Shown: piece by piece, positions 47,497-55,509 of the stretch | How positions within the stretch are numbered: the first letter of the stretch is position 1 | Layout of the letters: each line of letters opens with the position of its first letter | From: JABDIP01 sp965227455 | GTDB taxonomy: Bacteria; Pseudomonadota; Alphaproteobacteria; DSM-16000; Inquilinaceae | Assembly: GCA_965227455.1 (NCBI GenBank) | Contig: OZ245752.1 | Span: 4,464,001-4,528,000 of the forward strand | Direction: 5' to 3' | Length of the DNA stretch: 64,000 bases | Position numbers and translations under genes: made by a program | Notes under the pieces: model-generated | Databases searched by the model: none | Told to the model about the DNA's origin: nothing | What the model saw: only the letters and a program-made list of their open reading frames with translations

Positions 47497-48225
47497 TCAG
47501 GCGGGCACCGTGCGCCGGTCGTCCGCCCGCCGGGCCAGGGTGTATTGCACCACCGACAGGACGATCAGGACCGGGATGGCCATTTCCAGGCTTTCCTCGA
47601 CGATCCCGACCGCGTCGATATTGAAGGTGATCTCGAAGCCCAGCCCCTTGGCCACCCGGCCGAAGGCGTCCAGGGATTTGGTCGCCGGCATCAGCAGGAT
47701 GGCCAGCGCCGCCGAGATCGCCGCCGGGGACCGCAGCGTCAGCCCGTCGCGCAGCCGCCTCCAGTTGCGCAGATAGCGCAGGGTGATCACCAGCAGCACC
47801 AGCAGCACCGCGCCGGCGATCAGCTTCTCCGGAAGGTCCACATGGTCGCGGAAGAAGAAGCGGGTGGTGAGCACGCTGTCGGTGGTGAAGGCCTTGTGCA
47901 GGTCCAGCTCACGGGCGCCCATCAGCGCGACGATGAAGGCGGAATGGGCGAAGAAACGCCGGTCGAACCGGCACGAGACCAGCAGCGCCAGGATCGCGGC
48001 GGCATAGAGGATCACCGTCGTCACCTCGATCCAGCCATCCTCCTTGGTCAGCGCGTCCAGCCGTTCCTCCGAGAACGGATAGGCCGAAAGCACGGCGACC
48101 ACTGTCACCAGGATGGCGACGAAGACGGCGAGATAGGGCCGCCGGATGGTGGCTTGGAGATCCTCGGTGCTCATGGCGTAGGGGCTGAATCGTGTTGGGG
48201 GTTTTGGCCGAAACAAGAGCTTCAT
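47497..48225 (-). CDS. Integral membrane protein of unknown function
   Basis: 242 residues with six predicted helices (LAVFVAILVTVVAVLSAY; VTTVILYAAAILALLVS; LIAGAVLLVLLVITL; others). A charged loop reads FSEERLDALTKEDGWIE, and GARELDLHKAFTTDSVLTTRFF is the most conserved-looking stretch. I do not recognise the family. It is 92 bp upstream of the GT39 gene and may share its operon. An alternative start lies at 48174. Confidence 0.65.
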   Translation of the reverse strand: MKLLFRPKPPTRFSPYAMSTEDLQATIRRPYLAVFVAILVTVVAVLSAYPFSEERLDALTKEDGWIEVTTVILYAAAILALLVSCRFDRRFFAHSAFIVALMGARELDLHKAFTTDSVLTTRFFFRDHVDLPEKLIAGAVLLVLLVITLRYLRNWRRLRDGLTLRSPAAISAALAILLMPATKSLDAFGRVAKGLGFEITFNIDAVGIVEESLEMAIPVLIVLSVVQYTLARRADDRRTVPA

Positions 48226-48408
48226 GACATGGCAACTCGGATGTCATTTTACCACAGACTCGGCCTTTTTGCGCCGATTCGCCGCCCTTTCCCCCGGCTG
48301 TCGCGCCGAGGGTCCATTGGACCGGGACAATACTTTGGTTGCCCGGCCGGCCCGGCGGGCCTAGCGTCCGGCTCCCGCCAAAACCCCGGACCGGCCCGAA
48401 GCGCAGCC

Positions 48409-49302
48409 ATGCCCAATGCCCTGATCTATGTGACGACCGTGCTGATCTGGGGTTCGACCTGGTACGTCATCACCCTGCAGATCGGCACCGTGCCGCTGGA
48501 GATGTCGGTGGCGTATCGCTTTGCGCTGGCGGCATTGATGCTGCTGGCCTTCGCCCGGTTACGCGGCCACCGGCTTTCCTTCACGGGCCGCGAGCATCTG
48601 CGCATGGCGGCCCAGGGGCTGTTGAATTTCGGCTGCACCTACACGCTGGTCTATCTCTCGGCCCAGTACCTCACCAGCGGGCTGATCGCGGTCGCCAACG
48701 CCAATGTGGTGTTCCTGAACATCCTGTTCGGGGCGCTGTGGTTCGGACAGGCGCTGAGGGCACGGGTGGCGCTCGGGGCCGGGATCGGCTTCATCGGCAT
48801 GCTGCTGATCTTCGCCCCGGACATCGTCGGCGTGGACCTGACCGGCGATACGGCGATCGGCCTCGCCCTGGCGCTGGGATCGACCGTGACCACATCGCTG
48901 GGCAACCTGATCGCCGGCAGCAACCAGCGCGCCGGGGTGCCGGTGCTGCAGGGCACCGGCTATGCCATGGCCTATGGGGCGGCGGCTGTCTTCGTCTTCG
49001 CCCTACTGCAGGGCCACGCCCCGGCGATCGAGTGGACGGCGCGCTATCTCGGCTCGCTCGCCTATCTCACCCTGTTCGGCTCGGTGATCGCATTCGCCGG
49101 CTACTACACCCTGCTCGGCCGCATCGGCGCCGACCGGGCGGCCTATTCCATGGTGCTGTTCCCGGTGGTGGCGCTGGCCATCTCCACGGTGCTGGAGGAC
49201 TACGTCTGGACCCTCGAGGCCCTGGCCGGCGTGGCCCTGGTCCTGCTCGGCAACCTGCTGGTCATCGCCCGGCTGCGGCGGCGCAAGGCGGTGGCGGCAT
49301 AG
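48409..49302 (+). CDS. EamA/DMT-family transporter
   Basis: 297 residues from the ATG at 48409, with ten helices in two EamA repeats: IWGSTWYVITLQIGTVPLEM is the classic first-helix pattern, and LGNLIAGSNQRAGVPVLQG opens the second repeat. Substrate unknown. The longer frame upstream of the ATG has no homology. It is unrelated in detail to the DMT protein at 31081, which has a longer N-terminus. Confidence 0.87.
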   Translation: MPNALIYVTTVLIWGSTWYVITLQIGTVPLEMSVAYRFALAALMLLAFARLRGHRLSFTGREHLRMAAQGLLNFGCTYTLVYLSAQYLTSGLIAVANANVVFLNILFGALWFGQALRARVALGAGIGFIGMLLIFAPDIVGVDLTGDTAIGLALALGSTVTTSLGNLIAGSNQRAGVPVLQGTGYAMAYGAAAVFVFALLQGHAPAIEWTARYLGSLAYLTLFGSVIAFAGYYTLLGRIGADRAAYSMVLFPVVALAISTVLEDYVWTLEALAGVALVLLGNLLVIARLRRRKAVAA

Positions 49303-49330
49303 GATCTGCAGCGGGGGTCAATTGTTTTCA

Positions 49331-49478
49331 CCTCTCCCCTCGCGGGAGAGAGCCTGCCCCCGGCTCGATCGGGGGTCGGATCGCCCAGCGATCCGGGTGA
49401 GGGGGCGCGCGGCAGAGCCGCGCGAAGTTGTTTCGAAGACCCCTCACCCTAACCCTCTCCCGCAAGGGGAGAGGGGGC
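49331..49478. repeat. Member of the CCCTCACCC/CCCTCTCC palindrome family
   Basis: CCTCTCCCCTCGCGGGAGAG at the left, CCGGGTGAGGGGGCGCGCGG and CGCGAAG in the middle, and CCCTCACCCTAACCCTCTCC then CGCAAGGGGAGAGGG at the right. The arms are rearranged compared with the copy at 21144. It separates the DMT gene from the converging membrane-protein gene. Confidence 0.75.
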
Positions 49479-49501
49479 CGTATTGTACGGCCTTGGGACG
49501 C

Positions 49502-49750
49502 CTAGAAGTCGTCCGGCTCCTGCGGGCGGCGGAAGAGGGCGCCGAGGGCGTAGGCGAGCACGGCGGAGATGCCGCCGATCGCCATGGCGCCGAGGCCGCC
49601 GATCATCAGGAAGGCGGGGCCGATGCCGGTCAGCGGGCCCTGATAGGCCGGCGTGTAGGCGTAGGCGGCGACGAACATCACCAGGCCGAGCCCGGCGATG
49701 ACAAGGCCGGAAACCATGGCCCTGCCGTATCCGTCGCGCCGCCGCGGCAT
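49502..49750 (-). CDS. Small two-helix membrane protein, copy 1 of a duplicated unit
   Basis: 82 residues. Two helices (MVSGLVIAGLGLVMFVAAY and FLMIGGLGAMAIGGISAVLA) flank YTPAYQGPLTGIG. That loop resembles LTPPYHGVLSRIT of the 96-residue protein at 50321. Its start overlaps the upstream glyoxalase stop by one base, so the two are coupled. Function unknown. Confidence 0.6.
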   Translation of the reverse strand: MPRRRDGYGRAMVSGLVIAGLGLVMFVAAYAYTPAYQGPLTGIGPAFLMIGGLGAMAIGGISAVLAYALGALFRRPQEPDDF

Positions 49751-50190
49751 TACCAGCTGCCGGTATTGCCCATGGAGGCCCAGGGCTCCTGGGACGGCAG
49801 CGGGTCGCCCTTCTGCAAGAGCTCGATGGAGATGCCGTCGGGGGAGCGGATGAAGGCCATGTTGCCGTCGCGCGGCGGCCGGTTGATGGTCACGCCGTTG
49901 TCCATCAGCGACTGGCAGAGGTCGTAGATATTGTCGACCTCATAGGCCAGATGGCCGAAATTGCGGCCGCCGGTGTACTCCTCCGGATCCCAATTGTAGG
50001 TCAGCTCGATGACCGGCGCCTTGGCCTCGCGGGCGGAATTCTCGTCCTCGTTGGTGGTCAGGAAGACCAGGGTGAAGCGGCCCTTCTCGCTCTCATGCCG
50101 CCGGGTCTCGGTCATGCCGAGCTTGTTGCAGTAGAAGTCCAGCGACGCGTCCAGATCGGTGACGCGGACCATGGTATGCAGATACCTCAT
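49750..50190 (-). CDS. gloA: Glyoxalase I / VOC-family lyase, copy 1
   Basis: 146 residues in two beta-alpha-beta-beta-beta modules. Metal ligands are His5 (MRYLHTMVRV), Glu in APVIELTYNWDPEEY, His in FGHLAYEVDN and Glu in GISIELLQKG, the GloA set. It converts the methylglyoxal–glutathione hemithioacetal to S-lactoylglutathione. It is the near-twin of the gene at 50614: the two proteins differ at four positions (51, 52, 56 and 66). Confidence 0.93.
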   Translation of the reverse strand: MRYLHTMVRVTDLDASLDFYCNKLGMTETRRHESEKGRFTLVFLTTNEDENSAREAKAPVIELTYNWDPEEYTGGRNFGHLAYEVDNIYDLCQSLMDNGVTINRPPRDGNMAFIRSPDGISIELLQKGDPLPSQEPWASMGNTGSW

Positions 50191-50268
50191 GGCGACTCCT
50201 GATGATGCGGGGTTGGGGGCCGGGTGCGGTGCCCGGCTGCGAAGGCGGAAGACGGTGGCGGCTTAGGG

Positions 50269-50291
50269 ACCTCTCCCGCAAGGGGAGAGGT
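50269..50291. repeat. Short CCTCTCC/GGAGAGG palindrome
   Basis: ACCTCTCCCGCAAGGGGAGAGGT, split here into its arms ACCTCTCCC and GGGGAGAGGT, is the inner arm pair of the long palindrome family without the outer arms. It lies downstream of the 96-residue protein gene and has no T-tract. Confidence 0.6.
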
Positions 50292-50320
50292 GATCCGTCC
50301 CGAAATGCCTTGGCGCCCGC

Positions 50321-50611
50321 TCAGCGATCGTTCGAATGGCGGGATTTTCTGGCCTTTTCGAGGTAGTGGGAGATCAACATGACGAGCCCGCCGAGAAACA
50401 CCAAAGCGAGCGTGATCCTGCTCAACACGCCATGATATGGCGGCGTCAATCCGGCTATCAGAAAGAGGCCGATTATGCCGGTCACGGTCATCCAGTAGCC
50501 GACCAGGACACCTTTCGTCGCCCGCTTGATGCCATGCTTGCGCCAAGCGGTGACGATATCCCAATGTCCGACTTCCTTTATCAGCCGGCCGGTTCGGCGA
50601 TCGAACCGCAT
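50321..50611 (-). CDS. Small membrane protein, diverged copy 2 of the duplicated unit
   Basis: 96 residues with a charged N-terminus (RFDRRTGRLIKEVGHWDIV) and two helices (YWMTVTGIIGLFLIAGL and ITLALVFLGGLVMLISHYL). TPPYHGVLSRI aligns with TPAYQGPLTGI of the 82-residue protein. It begins two bases after the second glyoxalase gene, mirroring the order in copy 1. Function unknown. Confidence 0.55.
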   Translation of the reverse strand: MRFDRRTGRLIKEVGHWDIVTAWRKHGIKRATKGVLVGYWMTVTGIIGLFLIAGLTPPYHGVLSRITLALVFLGGLVMLISHYLEKARKSRHSNDR

Positions 50612-50613
50612 CG

Positions 50614-51054
50614 CTACCAGCTGCCGGTATTGCCCATGGAGGCCCAGGGCTCCTGGGAGGGCAGCGGGTCGCCCTTCTGCAGCAGCTCGATGGAGATGCC
50701 GTCGGGGGAGCGGATGAAGGCCATGTTGCCGTCGCGCGGCGGCCGGTTGATGGTCACGCCATTGTCCATCAGCGACTGGCAGAGGTCGTAGATATTGTCG
50801 ACCTCATAGGCCAGATGGCCGAAATTGCGGCCGCCGGTGTATTCCTCCGGGTCCCAGCTGTAGGTCAGCTCGATGACCGGCGCCTTGACCTCGCGGGCCG
50901 CGTCCTCGTCCTCGTTGGTGGTGAGGAAGACCAGGGTGAAGCGGCCCTTCTCGCTCTCATGCCGCCGGGTCTCGGTCATGCCGAGCTTGTTGCAGTAGAA
51001 ATCCAGCGACGCGTCCAGATCGGTGACGCGGACCATGGTATGCAGATACCTCAT
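50614..51054 (-). CDS. gloA: Glyoxalase I / VOC-family lyase, copy 2
   Basis: 146 residues and the same metal-ligand set as the copy at 49750. Differences between the copies are D/N51, A/S52, V/A56 and S/N66, all in one surface segment. The 23 bases upstream of both ATGs are identical, and similarity continues about 25 bases further. The offset between copies is 864 bp. Both copies look functional. Confidence 0.93.
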   Translation of the reverse strand: MRYLHTMVRVTDLDASLDFYCNKLGMTETRRHESEKGRFTLVFLTTNEDEDAAREVKAPVIELTYSWDPEEYTGGRNFGHLAYEVDNIYDLCQSLMDNGVTINRPPRDGNMAFIRSPDGISIELLQKGDPLPSQEPWASMGNTGSW

Positions 51055-51188
51055 GGCGACTCCTGATGATGCGGAGTTTGGCCGGGTTCGGTGCCCGGTT
51101 GGGATATAGTTATGAGGATAGCGAAGCCGAGCGGCGGTAGGAAGCGGCGTTGGGAGAATGTAGAGGGCCTGCGGCCCAAGCTTTCATG

Positions 51189-51323
51189 AGCCCCCTCACC
51201 CGGCTCGCATCCGCTCGCCACCCTCTCCCACGCTGGGGAGAGGGGTTTGGAACAGCACCGGCCGAAACACCCCTCTCCCCTTGTGGGAGAGGGTGGCGAG
51301 CGTCAGCGAGCCGGGTGAGGGGT
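51189..51323. repeat. Long palindrome of the CCCTCACCC/CCCTCTCC family
   Basis: Outer arms GCCCCCTCACCCGGCTCGC and GCGAGCCGGGTGAGGGG; inner arms CCCTCTCCCACGCTGGGGAG and CCCCTTGTGGGAGAGGG. It fills much of the gap between leuA (3' end) and the glyoxalase gene. No gene is seen between 51055 and 51366. Confidence 0.85.
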
Positions 51324-51366
51324 CTGAAGACAGGTTGGGCCGGAAGGCCCTCCGCCTCACTTCCCG

Positions 51367-53067
51367 TCAGCTCGCCTTCTTCGTCTCCGCCGCGCCGGCC
51401 GCGACCTTGTTGGCCGCGCTCGCCACCGCCTTGAGCGACGCCAGCGAGATGTTGGAGTGCCGCCCCACCCCGAACACCGTCTCGCCCGCCTCGGTCACCG
51501 CCTCCACATAGGCGACGGCGGTGGCGTCCGCGCCCTCGCCGACCGCGTGCTCGTGATAGTCGGCGACCTTCAGGGCCACGCCGCATTCCTGCTTCAGCGC
51601 GTCGACGAAGGCGGCGATGGGGCCGTTGCCCGAGCCCTCGATCTCCCGCTCGACCCCATTTTCACGGATCGTAGCGGTGATGCGCCGCACCTCACTGGCA
51701 TGGGTGTCGGGCACGGTGCGGTGGTCGATGATGGCGATGGCGCCTTCGTCGAGATACTCCCGCTCGAAGGCCTGCCAGATGTCCTTCGACGTCAGTTCCG
51801 ACCCGGTCAGCTCGGCGATCTCCTGCACCACGCCGGAGAACGCGATCTGCAGCCGGCGGGGCAGCTGCATCCCGTAATCCTGCTCCATCACATAGGCGAC
51901 GCCGCCTTTGCCGGACTGGCTGTTGATGCGGATGACGGCCTCGTAGTCGCGGCCCAGATCGGCCGGGTCGATGGGCAGGTAGGGCACCTGCCACAGCGGG
52001 CTGTTGGCCTGCTTCTGCGCCGCCATGCCCTTCTTGATGGCGTCCTGGTGGGAGCCGGAGAAGGCGGTGAACACCAGGTCGCCGACATAGGGGTGGCGCG
52101 GGTGGATCGGCAGCTGGGTGCAGTATTCGGCGGTCTTGGCGATGGCATCGATGTCCTCGATCACCAGCCCCGGATCGACGCCCTGGGTGAACAGGTTCAT
52201 CGCCAGGGTGATGATGTCGACATTGCCGGTGCGCTCGCCATTGCCGAACAGGGTGCCTTCCACCCGGTCCGCCCCGGCCATCACCGCCAGCTCGGTCGCC
52301 GCGATGCCGGTGCCGCGGTCGTTGTGCGGATGCACGCTCAGCACATAATGGTCGCGGTTGCGGCAGTTCCGGGCGAACCATTCGATCTGGTCGGCATAGA
52401 TGTTAGGGGTCGCCATCTCCACCGTGGCCGGCAGGTTGAGGATCATCTTGTCTTCGGCGCTCGGCCCCCAGGCCTCCATCACCGCCTCGCAGATCTCCAC
52501 CGAATAGTCGAGCTCGGTGCCGGTAAAGCTCTCCGGCGAGTACTGGAACTGGATCTCGGTGCCCGACCCCTCCATGGCGTCGGTGCATTCCCGGCACAGC
52601 CTGGTGCCGGCGACGGCGATGTCGGTGATGCCGGCCCGGTCCAGGCCGAACACCACCCGCCGCTGCAGGGTGGAGGTGGAGTTGTACAAATGCACGATGG
52701 CCCGCTTGGCGCCGGCGATCGCCTCATAGGTGCGGCGGATCAGCGGCTCGCGCGCCTGGGTCAGCACCTGGATGGTGACGTCGTCGGGAATGAGATTTTC
52801 GTCGATCAGCAGGCGCAGGAAGTCGTAATCGGTCTGCGAGGCGGACGGAAACCCGACCTCGATCTCCTTGAAGCCCATGCGGACCAGCAGGTCGAAGAAG
52901 CGGCGCTTGCGCTCGGTGCCCATGGGCTCGATCAGCGCCTGGTTGCCGTCGCGCAGATCGACCGAGCACCAGATGGGCGCGGTGTCGATCACCGCCGACG
53001 GCCAGCGCCGGTCGGGCAGATCGACGGGGGGGAACGGACTGTACTTGTCGCCAGGAGTGACTCGCAT
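51367..53067 (-). CDS. leuA: 2-isopropylmalate synthase
   Basis: 566 residues from the ATG at 53067, with GAGGAG ten bases upstream; an ATG at 53085 overlaps that ribosome site. CSVDLRDGNQALIEPM is the catalytic and metal-binding start of the TIM barrel, and VHPHNDRGTG and GNGERTGNVDI are further signatures. The C-terminal 150 residues are the leucine-sensing LeuA-dimer domain. The length and the WPSAVIDTAP motif place it with the long (actinobacterial/type 2) LeuA form. It makes the first committed step to leucine. Confidence 0.95.
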   Translation of the reverse strand: MRVTPGDKYSPFPPVDLPDRRWPSAVIDTAPIWCSVDLRDGNQALIEPMGTERKRRFFDLLVRMGFKEIEVGFPSASQTDYDFLRLLIDENLIPDDVTIQVLTQAREPLIRRTYEAIAGAKRAIVHLYNSTSTLQRRVVFGLDRAGITDIAVAGTRLCRECTDAMEGSGTEIQFQYSPESFTGTELDYSVEICEAVMEAWGPSAEDKMILNLPATVEMATPNIYADQIEWFARNCRNRDHYVLSVHPHNDRGTGIAATELAVMAGADRVEGTLFGNGERTGNVDIITLAMNLFTQGVDPGLVIEDIDAIAKTAEYCTQLPIHPRHPYVGDLVFTAFSGSHQDAIKKGMAAQKQANSPLWQVPYLPIDPADLGRDYEAVIRINSQSGKGGVAYVMEQDYGMQLPRRLQIAFSGVVQEIAELTGSELTSKDIWQAFEREYLDEGAIAIIDHRTVPDTHASEVRRITATIRENGVEREIEGSGNGPIAAFVDALKQECGVALKVADYHEHAVGEGADATAVAYVEAVTEAGETVFGVGRHSNISLASLKAVASAANKVAAGAAETKKAS

Positions 53068-53473
53068 GGCTCTGGAACTCCTCATCGGCCGCCGGCGATC
53101 CTACCCCTGGAGGGTCGCGCCGGGCGGCAAAAATCTCGTCATCGGGTGGGTTGGGGCGCTGCCGCGCAAACAGCCGCCGGCCGGCCGCCTAGAGCCGACG
53201 GCCGCCGATAAGTCGCGCCAGCGGCGCGAACGGGCGGAGGAAGCGCGCACTCAAAGCTGCGCGCTGCGCGGATACGGCCGGGCGGACAGAACGATACGGA
53301 GACATGGCACAAACTCGACAATCAACAGCAGGACAAACGCACGAAAACCGGTGCCGGTTCAGGACACCGGGGCGGTAAGTCGAAGCCCAAGCTGCTGGTC
53401 ACGGGTGCTCATGGTCGGGGACGGTAGCGGGGGTGGGCGGTGGGGTCAAGTAATGCGGACTGCCCGGAGCTGA
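53068..53473. other. leuA upstream region and left edge of the island
   Basis: 406 bp without a supported gene. GC falls going from leuA towards 53473. A 38-codon frame at 53305–53189 on the leuA strand has scattered leucines and no attenuator-like stem with a T-tract. Confidence 0.4.
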
Positions 53474-53674
53474 TCAGTCTGACTTTGCATTTGCGAGAAT
53501 CTGCTTTCCGGCGTCGGTTAGGCGATAACCACCTCCGGGCTGCGCCTGGGCCCAGCCCTTGTCTTCGCATTCCTCTGCATCGTCTCTATTGATCACTGCC
53601 CTCCGACCGGATTCGTGCAGTTGGATTTGCCGGAGAGCCTTGAGTTGCCTGCCTGTTGGTTGATTGGTTGTCAA
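53474..53674 (-). CDS. Small winged-helix-like protein at the end of the Ubl operon
   Basis: 66 residues from a TTG at 53674 with GAGAGG upstream; a TTG at 53731 would give 85 residues. RQLKALRQIQLHES, then AEECEDKGWAQAQPGGGYRLTDAGKQILA reads like a helix–helix–wing (the last part resembles the DNA-binding wing of small regulators). It is 65 bp after the E1 gene in the same orientation and has similarly low GC. It might be a repressor, an antitoxin-like protein or an unrelated passenger; I cannot decide. Confidence 0.55.
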   Translation of the reverse strand: MTTNQPTGRQLKALRQIQLHESGRRAVINRDDAEECEDKGWAQAQPGGGYRLTDAGKQILANAKSD

Positions 53675-53739
53675 TTTCGGCCTCTCTCTAGCATTAGGTA
53701 TGTTGGCTCTTGCCAGCAGAGCTAGCGGCAAACTACGGG

Positions 53740-54603
53740 CTATCGGCGGCCCAGGCCGAAGTAACGTTCAATGTTCGCCTCATTTCCTATCCCACGGGTA
53801 CCTCGGCAATAGGGGCAGTCGTCGGTAGGTTTATCCTTCTTATTCGCAACGACCCCCATATATGCGCGGTACTCAAGATGGGGAATCGGATCCCTCATAT
53901 TGGTGACGGCCACCATGAACTCTGTAATGGCAAGCGACACTACACATCCGTTGAGAGACACGACCGATGGCCCAGATTCGCCCAACGCGTCGCGTGCGAT
54001 GCCATACACCGCGGCCTCATTATCGAGCGCCCCGTCTGGTGAGAGAAACCTGCGTACTTCGTCCTGATCTAGTACGCCACGGCAGTGAAGACAGCCATCA
54101 CCCTCCTTCCAGACAATTGTTACGCGTCCGCCGTACCGTCCAGGTTCGGGCACATCGGATGCCAAATCGAAAAGCGGAATCTCATATGCCAGGCAGGCCT
54201 CGTTGAGCACGAACCTCACACCGTCGTTGTCCAGACATCCGAACACGAAATCGGCGTCCCGTATGACGTCGAGAGTGCGCTTCGACGGAAATGCTTCTGC
54301 CAGCGTCAAAACACTGATTGATAGGTTAATCTCGTGAACCAACCGCTTGGCAAGGTCTACCTTTAGTGATCCTGGGACGGGATCAGAATGCTTGGCAGTT
54401 ACGTAACGATTTCTGTTGCTCTCCGACAACTCCTCATCATCGATGATCGATAGGTGTCCAACGCCAAGTAGTGCAAGTTGCTGTGCAGCCGGACCGCCTA
54501 GTCCACCAGCGCCGACTAAAGCGACCTTGGTCTGTTGCAGGGCAATTTGCCCTTCCTTTCCAAAGAGCCGCTCGTTGCGATCAAACCGATGTTCGTCAGA
54601 CAT
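53740..54603 (-). CDS. E1-like adenylating enzyme (ThiF/MoeB fold) of the Ubl operon
   Basis: 287 residues. ATP-binding GAGGLGG (31–37) and the Asp–Glu–Arg cluster IIDDEELSESNRNRY (53–67) are typical of ThiF/MoeB/E1 adenylation domains, with CLDNDGVRFVLNEAC (123–137) next. Two CxxC pairs (CLHC 171–174; CPYC 263–266) should bind structural zinc. No cysteine lies between 175 and 219, where the mobile catalytic Cys loop usually is. It should adenylate the C-terminus of the Ubl protein. It overlaps the JAB gene by eight bases. Confidence 0.88.
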   Translation of the reverse strand: MSDEHRFDRNERLFGKEGQIALQQTKVALVGAGGLGGPAAQQLALLGVGHLSIIDDEELSESNRNRYVTAKHSDPVPGSLKVDLAKRLVHEINLSISVLTLAEAFPSKRTLDVIRDADFVFGCLDNDGVRFVLNEACLAYEIPLFDLASDVPEPGRYGGRVTIVWKEGDGCLHCRGVLDQDEVRRFLSPDGALDNEAAVYGIARDALGESGPSVVSLNGCVVSLAITEFMVAVTNMRDPIPHLEYRAYMGVVANKKDKPTDDCPYCRGTRGIGNEANIERYFGLGRR

Positions 54604-55123
54604 TGTCCCATCCCCGTAACGAGGCGTTTGTTGGCCTCAAGAGAGTGGTGTCGACTTGGATTCCCTTTAGCGGCGCAGGAACGACAGGATCGTCAGCCCA
54701 TACCAATGCGTCAAAGCTGTTCGAGGCGAGTACGAATGCGAGGTATGGACGGCATTTCAGGCGCCACCACATGTGCTTAACGGTCTCGCGAAGACCCAAT
54801 CGATCCGTGAAGGAAAACGCCGCTGGCCAGCGACCCAAGTGCGAATGCCATTCTACGAGTGACGTGCCGAGAGTGTGGGATCGCTTTATCAGGTCCAAGC
54901 GCGTGGCGTCGGTGAGTTCGAAGTAATCTGCGTCCTGTGCCACGAAATCCCCGGACTCGAGAAATGCCGAATCGACGACAGAAAAACTTGTCGTGTCGCC
55001 AACTGTCTCTGACGAGCAGAACAGGAAGGCGGCTTGCTCTCGAACGGAGTTCTCCGGCGCCAAATGTGCCCAAAGGTCCTGCTTTCGTTGCGAATCCAAC
55101 CTCAGAACGAACTTCATGGTCAT
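54596..55123 (-). CDS. JAB/JAMM metallopeptidase of the Ubl operon
   Basis: 175 residues (an ATG at 55117 has better ribosome-site spacing and would remove two). Zinc ligands: VEWHSHLGRWPAAFSFTD gives His93, His95 and Asp107 with Ser104; Glu29 (VREQAAFLF) is the likely general base. The gap between His95 and Asp107 is one residue longer than in the standard HxHx(10)D motif. JAMM enzymes cleave after the C-terminal Gly of ubiquitin-like proteins, to mature them or remove them from targets. It sits between the E2 and E1 genes. Confidence 0.85.
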   Translation of the reverse strand: MTMKFVLRLDSQRKQDLWAHLAPENSVREQAAFLFCSSETVGDTTSFSVVDSAFLESGDFVAQDADYFELTDATRLDLIKRSHTLGTSLVEWHSHLGRWPAAFSFTDRLGLRETVKHMWWRLKCRPYLAFVLASNSFDALVWADDPVVPAPLKGIQVDTTLLRPTNASLRGWDNV

Positions 55124-55509
55124 TGCCCTTCCCTTAGTCTTCCCCGGAAGGACCGTACCCAGCCCCAGAGATTCGAGCCGCTGGCAACGTCAGCCGACGG
55201 TCGCCAATGCTCAGTCGTCCATGAGAGGAAACGCCAAATGCCGGGAAATGGAGGTTGCTGGCTCGCCTGGGTTTCTGTTGGAGGTGCACCAGCTAGCGAG
55301 AGATCAGCGGGAACAAAGAAGCCGTAGGGTTGGGTGCCCGGAAACGCTTGCGTGACGTGGAACGCGACAGAGATTAGATCTGGACACCAATTATCCGGCG
55401 TTCGAAATCCATCGACTAGGAACCAATGCAGTCCGTCTGCTTCTTTCAGATCGACCACTGGATAGTGAAGGCGGAGCAACTGACGCTCCGCCTTGATCCG
55501 CGTGCTCAT
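55120..55509 (-). CDS. E2-like protein (prokaryotic E2 family E type)
   Basis: 129 residues. LLRLHYPVVDLKEADGLHWF, then DLISVAFHVTQAF and PYGFFVP form the N-terminal helix and beta-meander of the UBC fold; GIWRFLSWTTEHWRPSADV and SGSNLWGWVRSFRGRLREG complete the family E pattern. The single cysteine, Cys42, precedes the meander rather than following it where E2 catalytic Cys residues lie. The start overlaps the Ubl stop (ATGA), with GAGG six bases upstream. Its expected role is to take the Ubl from E1 to a target. Confidence 0.82.
   Translation of the reverse strand: MSTRIKAERQLLRLHYPVVDLKEADGLHWFLVDGFRTPDNWCPDLISVAFHVTQAFPGTQPYGFFVPADLSLAGAPPTETQASQQPPFPGIWRFLSWTTEHWRPSADVASGSNLWGWVRSFRGRLREGQ

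Noticed and set aside
53189..53305. A possible leuA leader peptide with attenuator
   Set aside because: The 38-codon frame has leucines spread singly and no terminator-like stem with a T-tract before leuA.
53740..54603. The E1-like gene as housekeeping thiF or moeB
   Set aside because: It lies in an operon with Ubl, E2-like and JAB genes and has no thiamin or molybdopterin neighbours.
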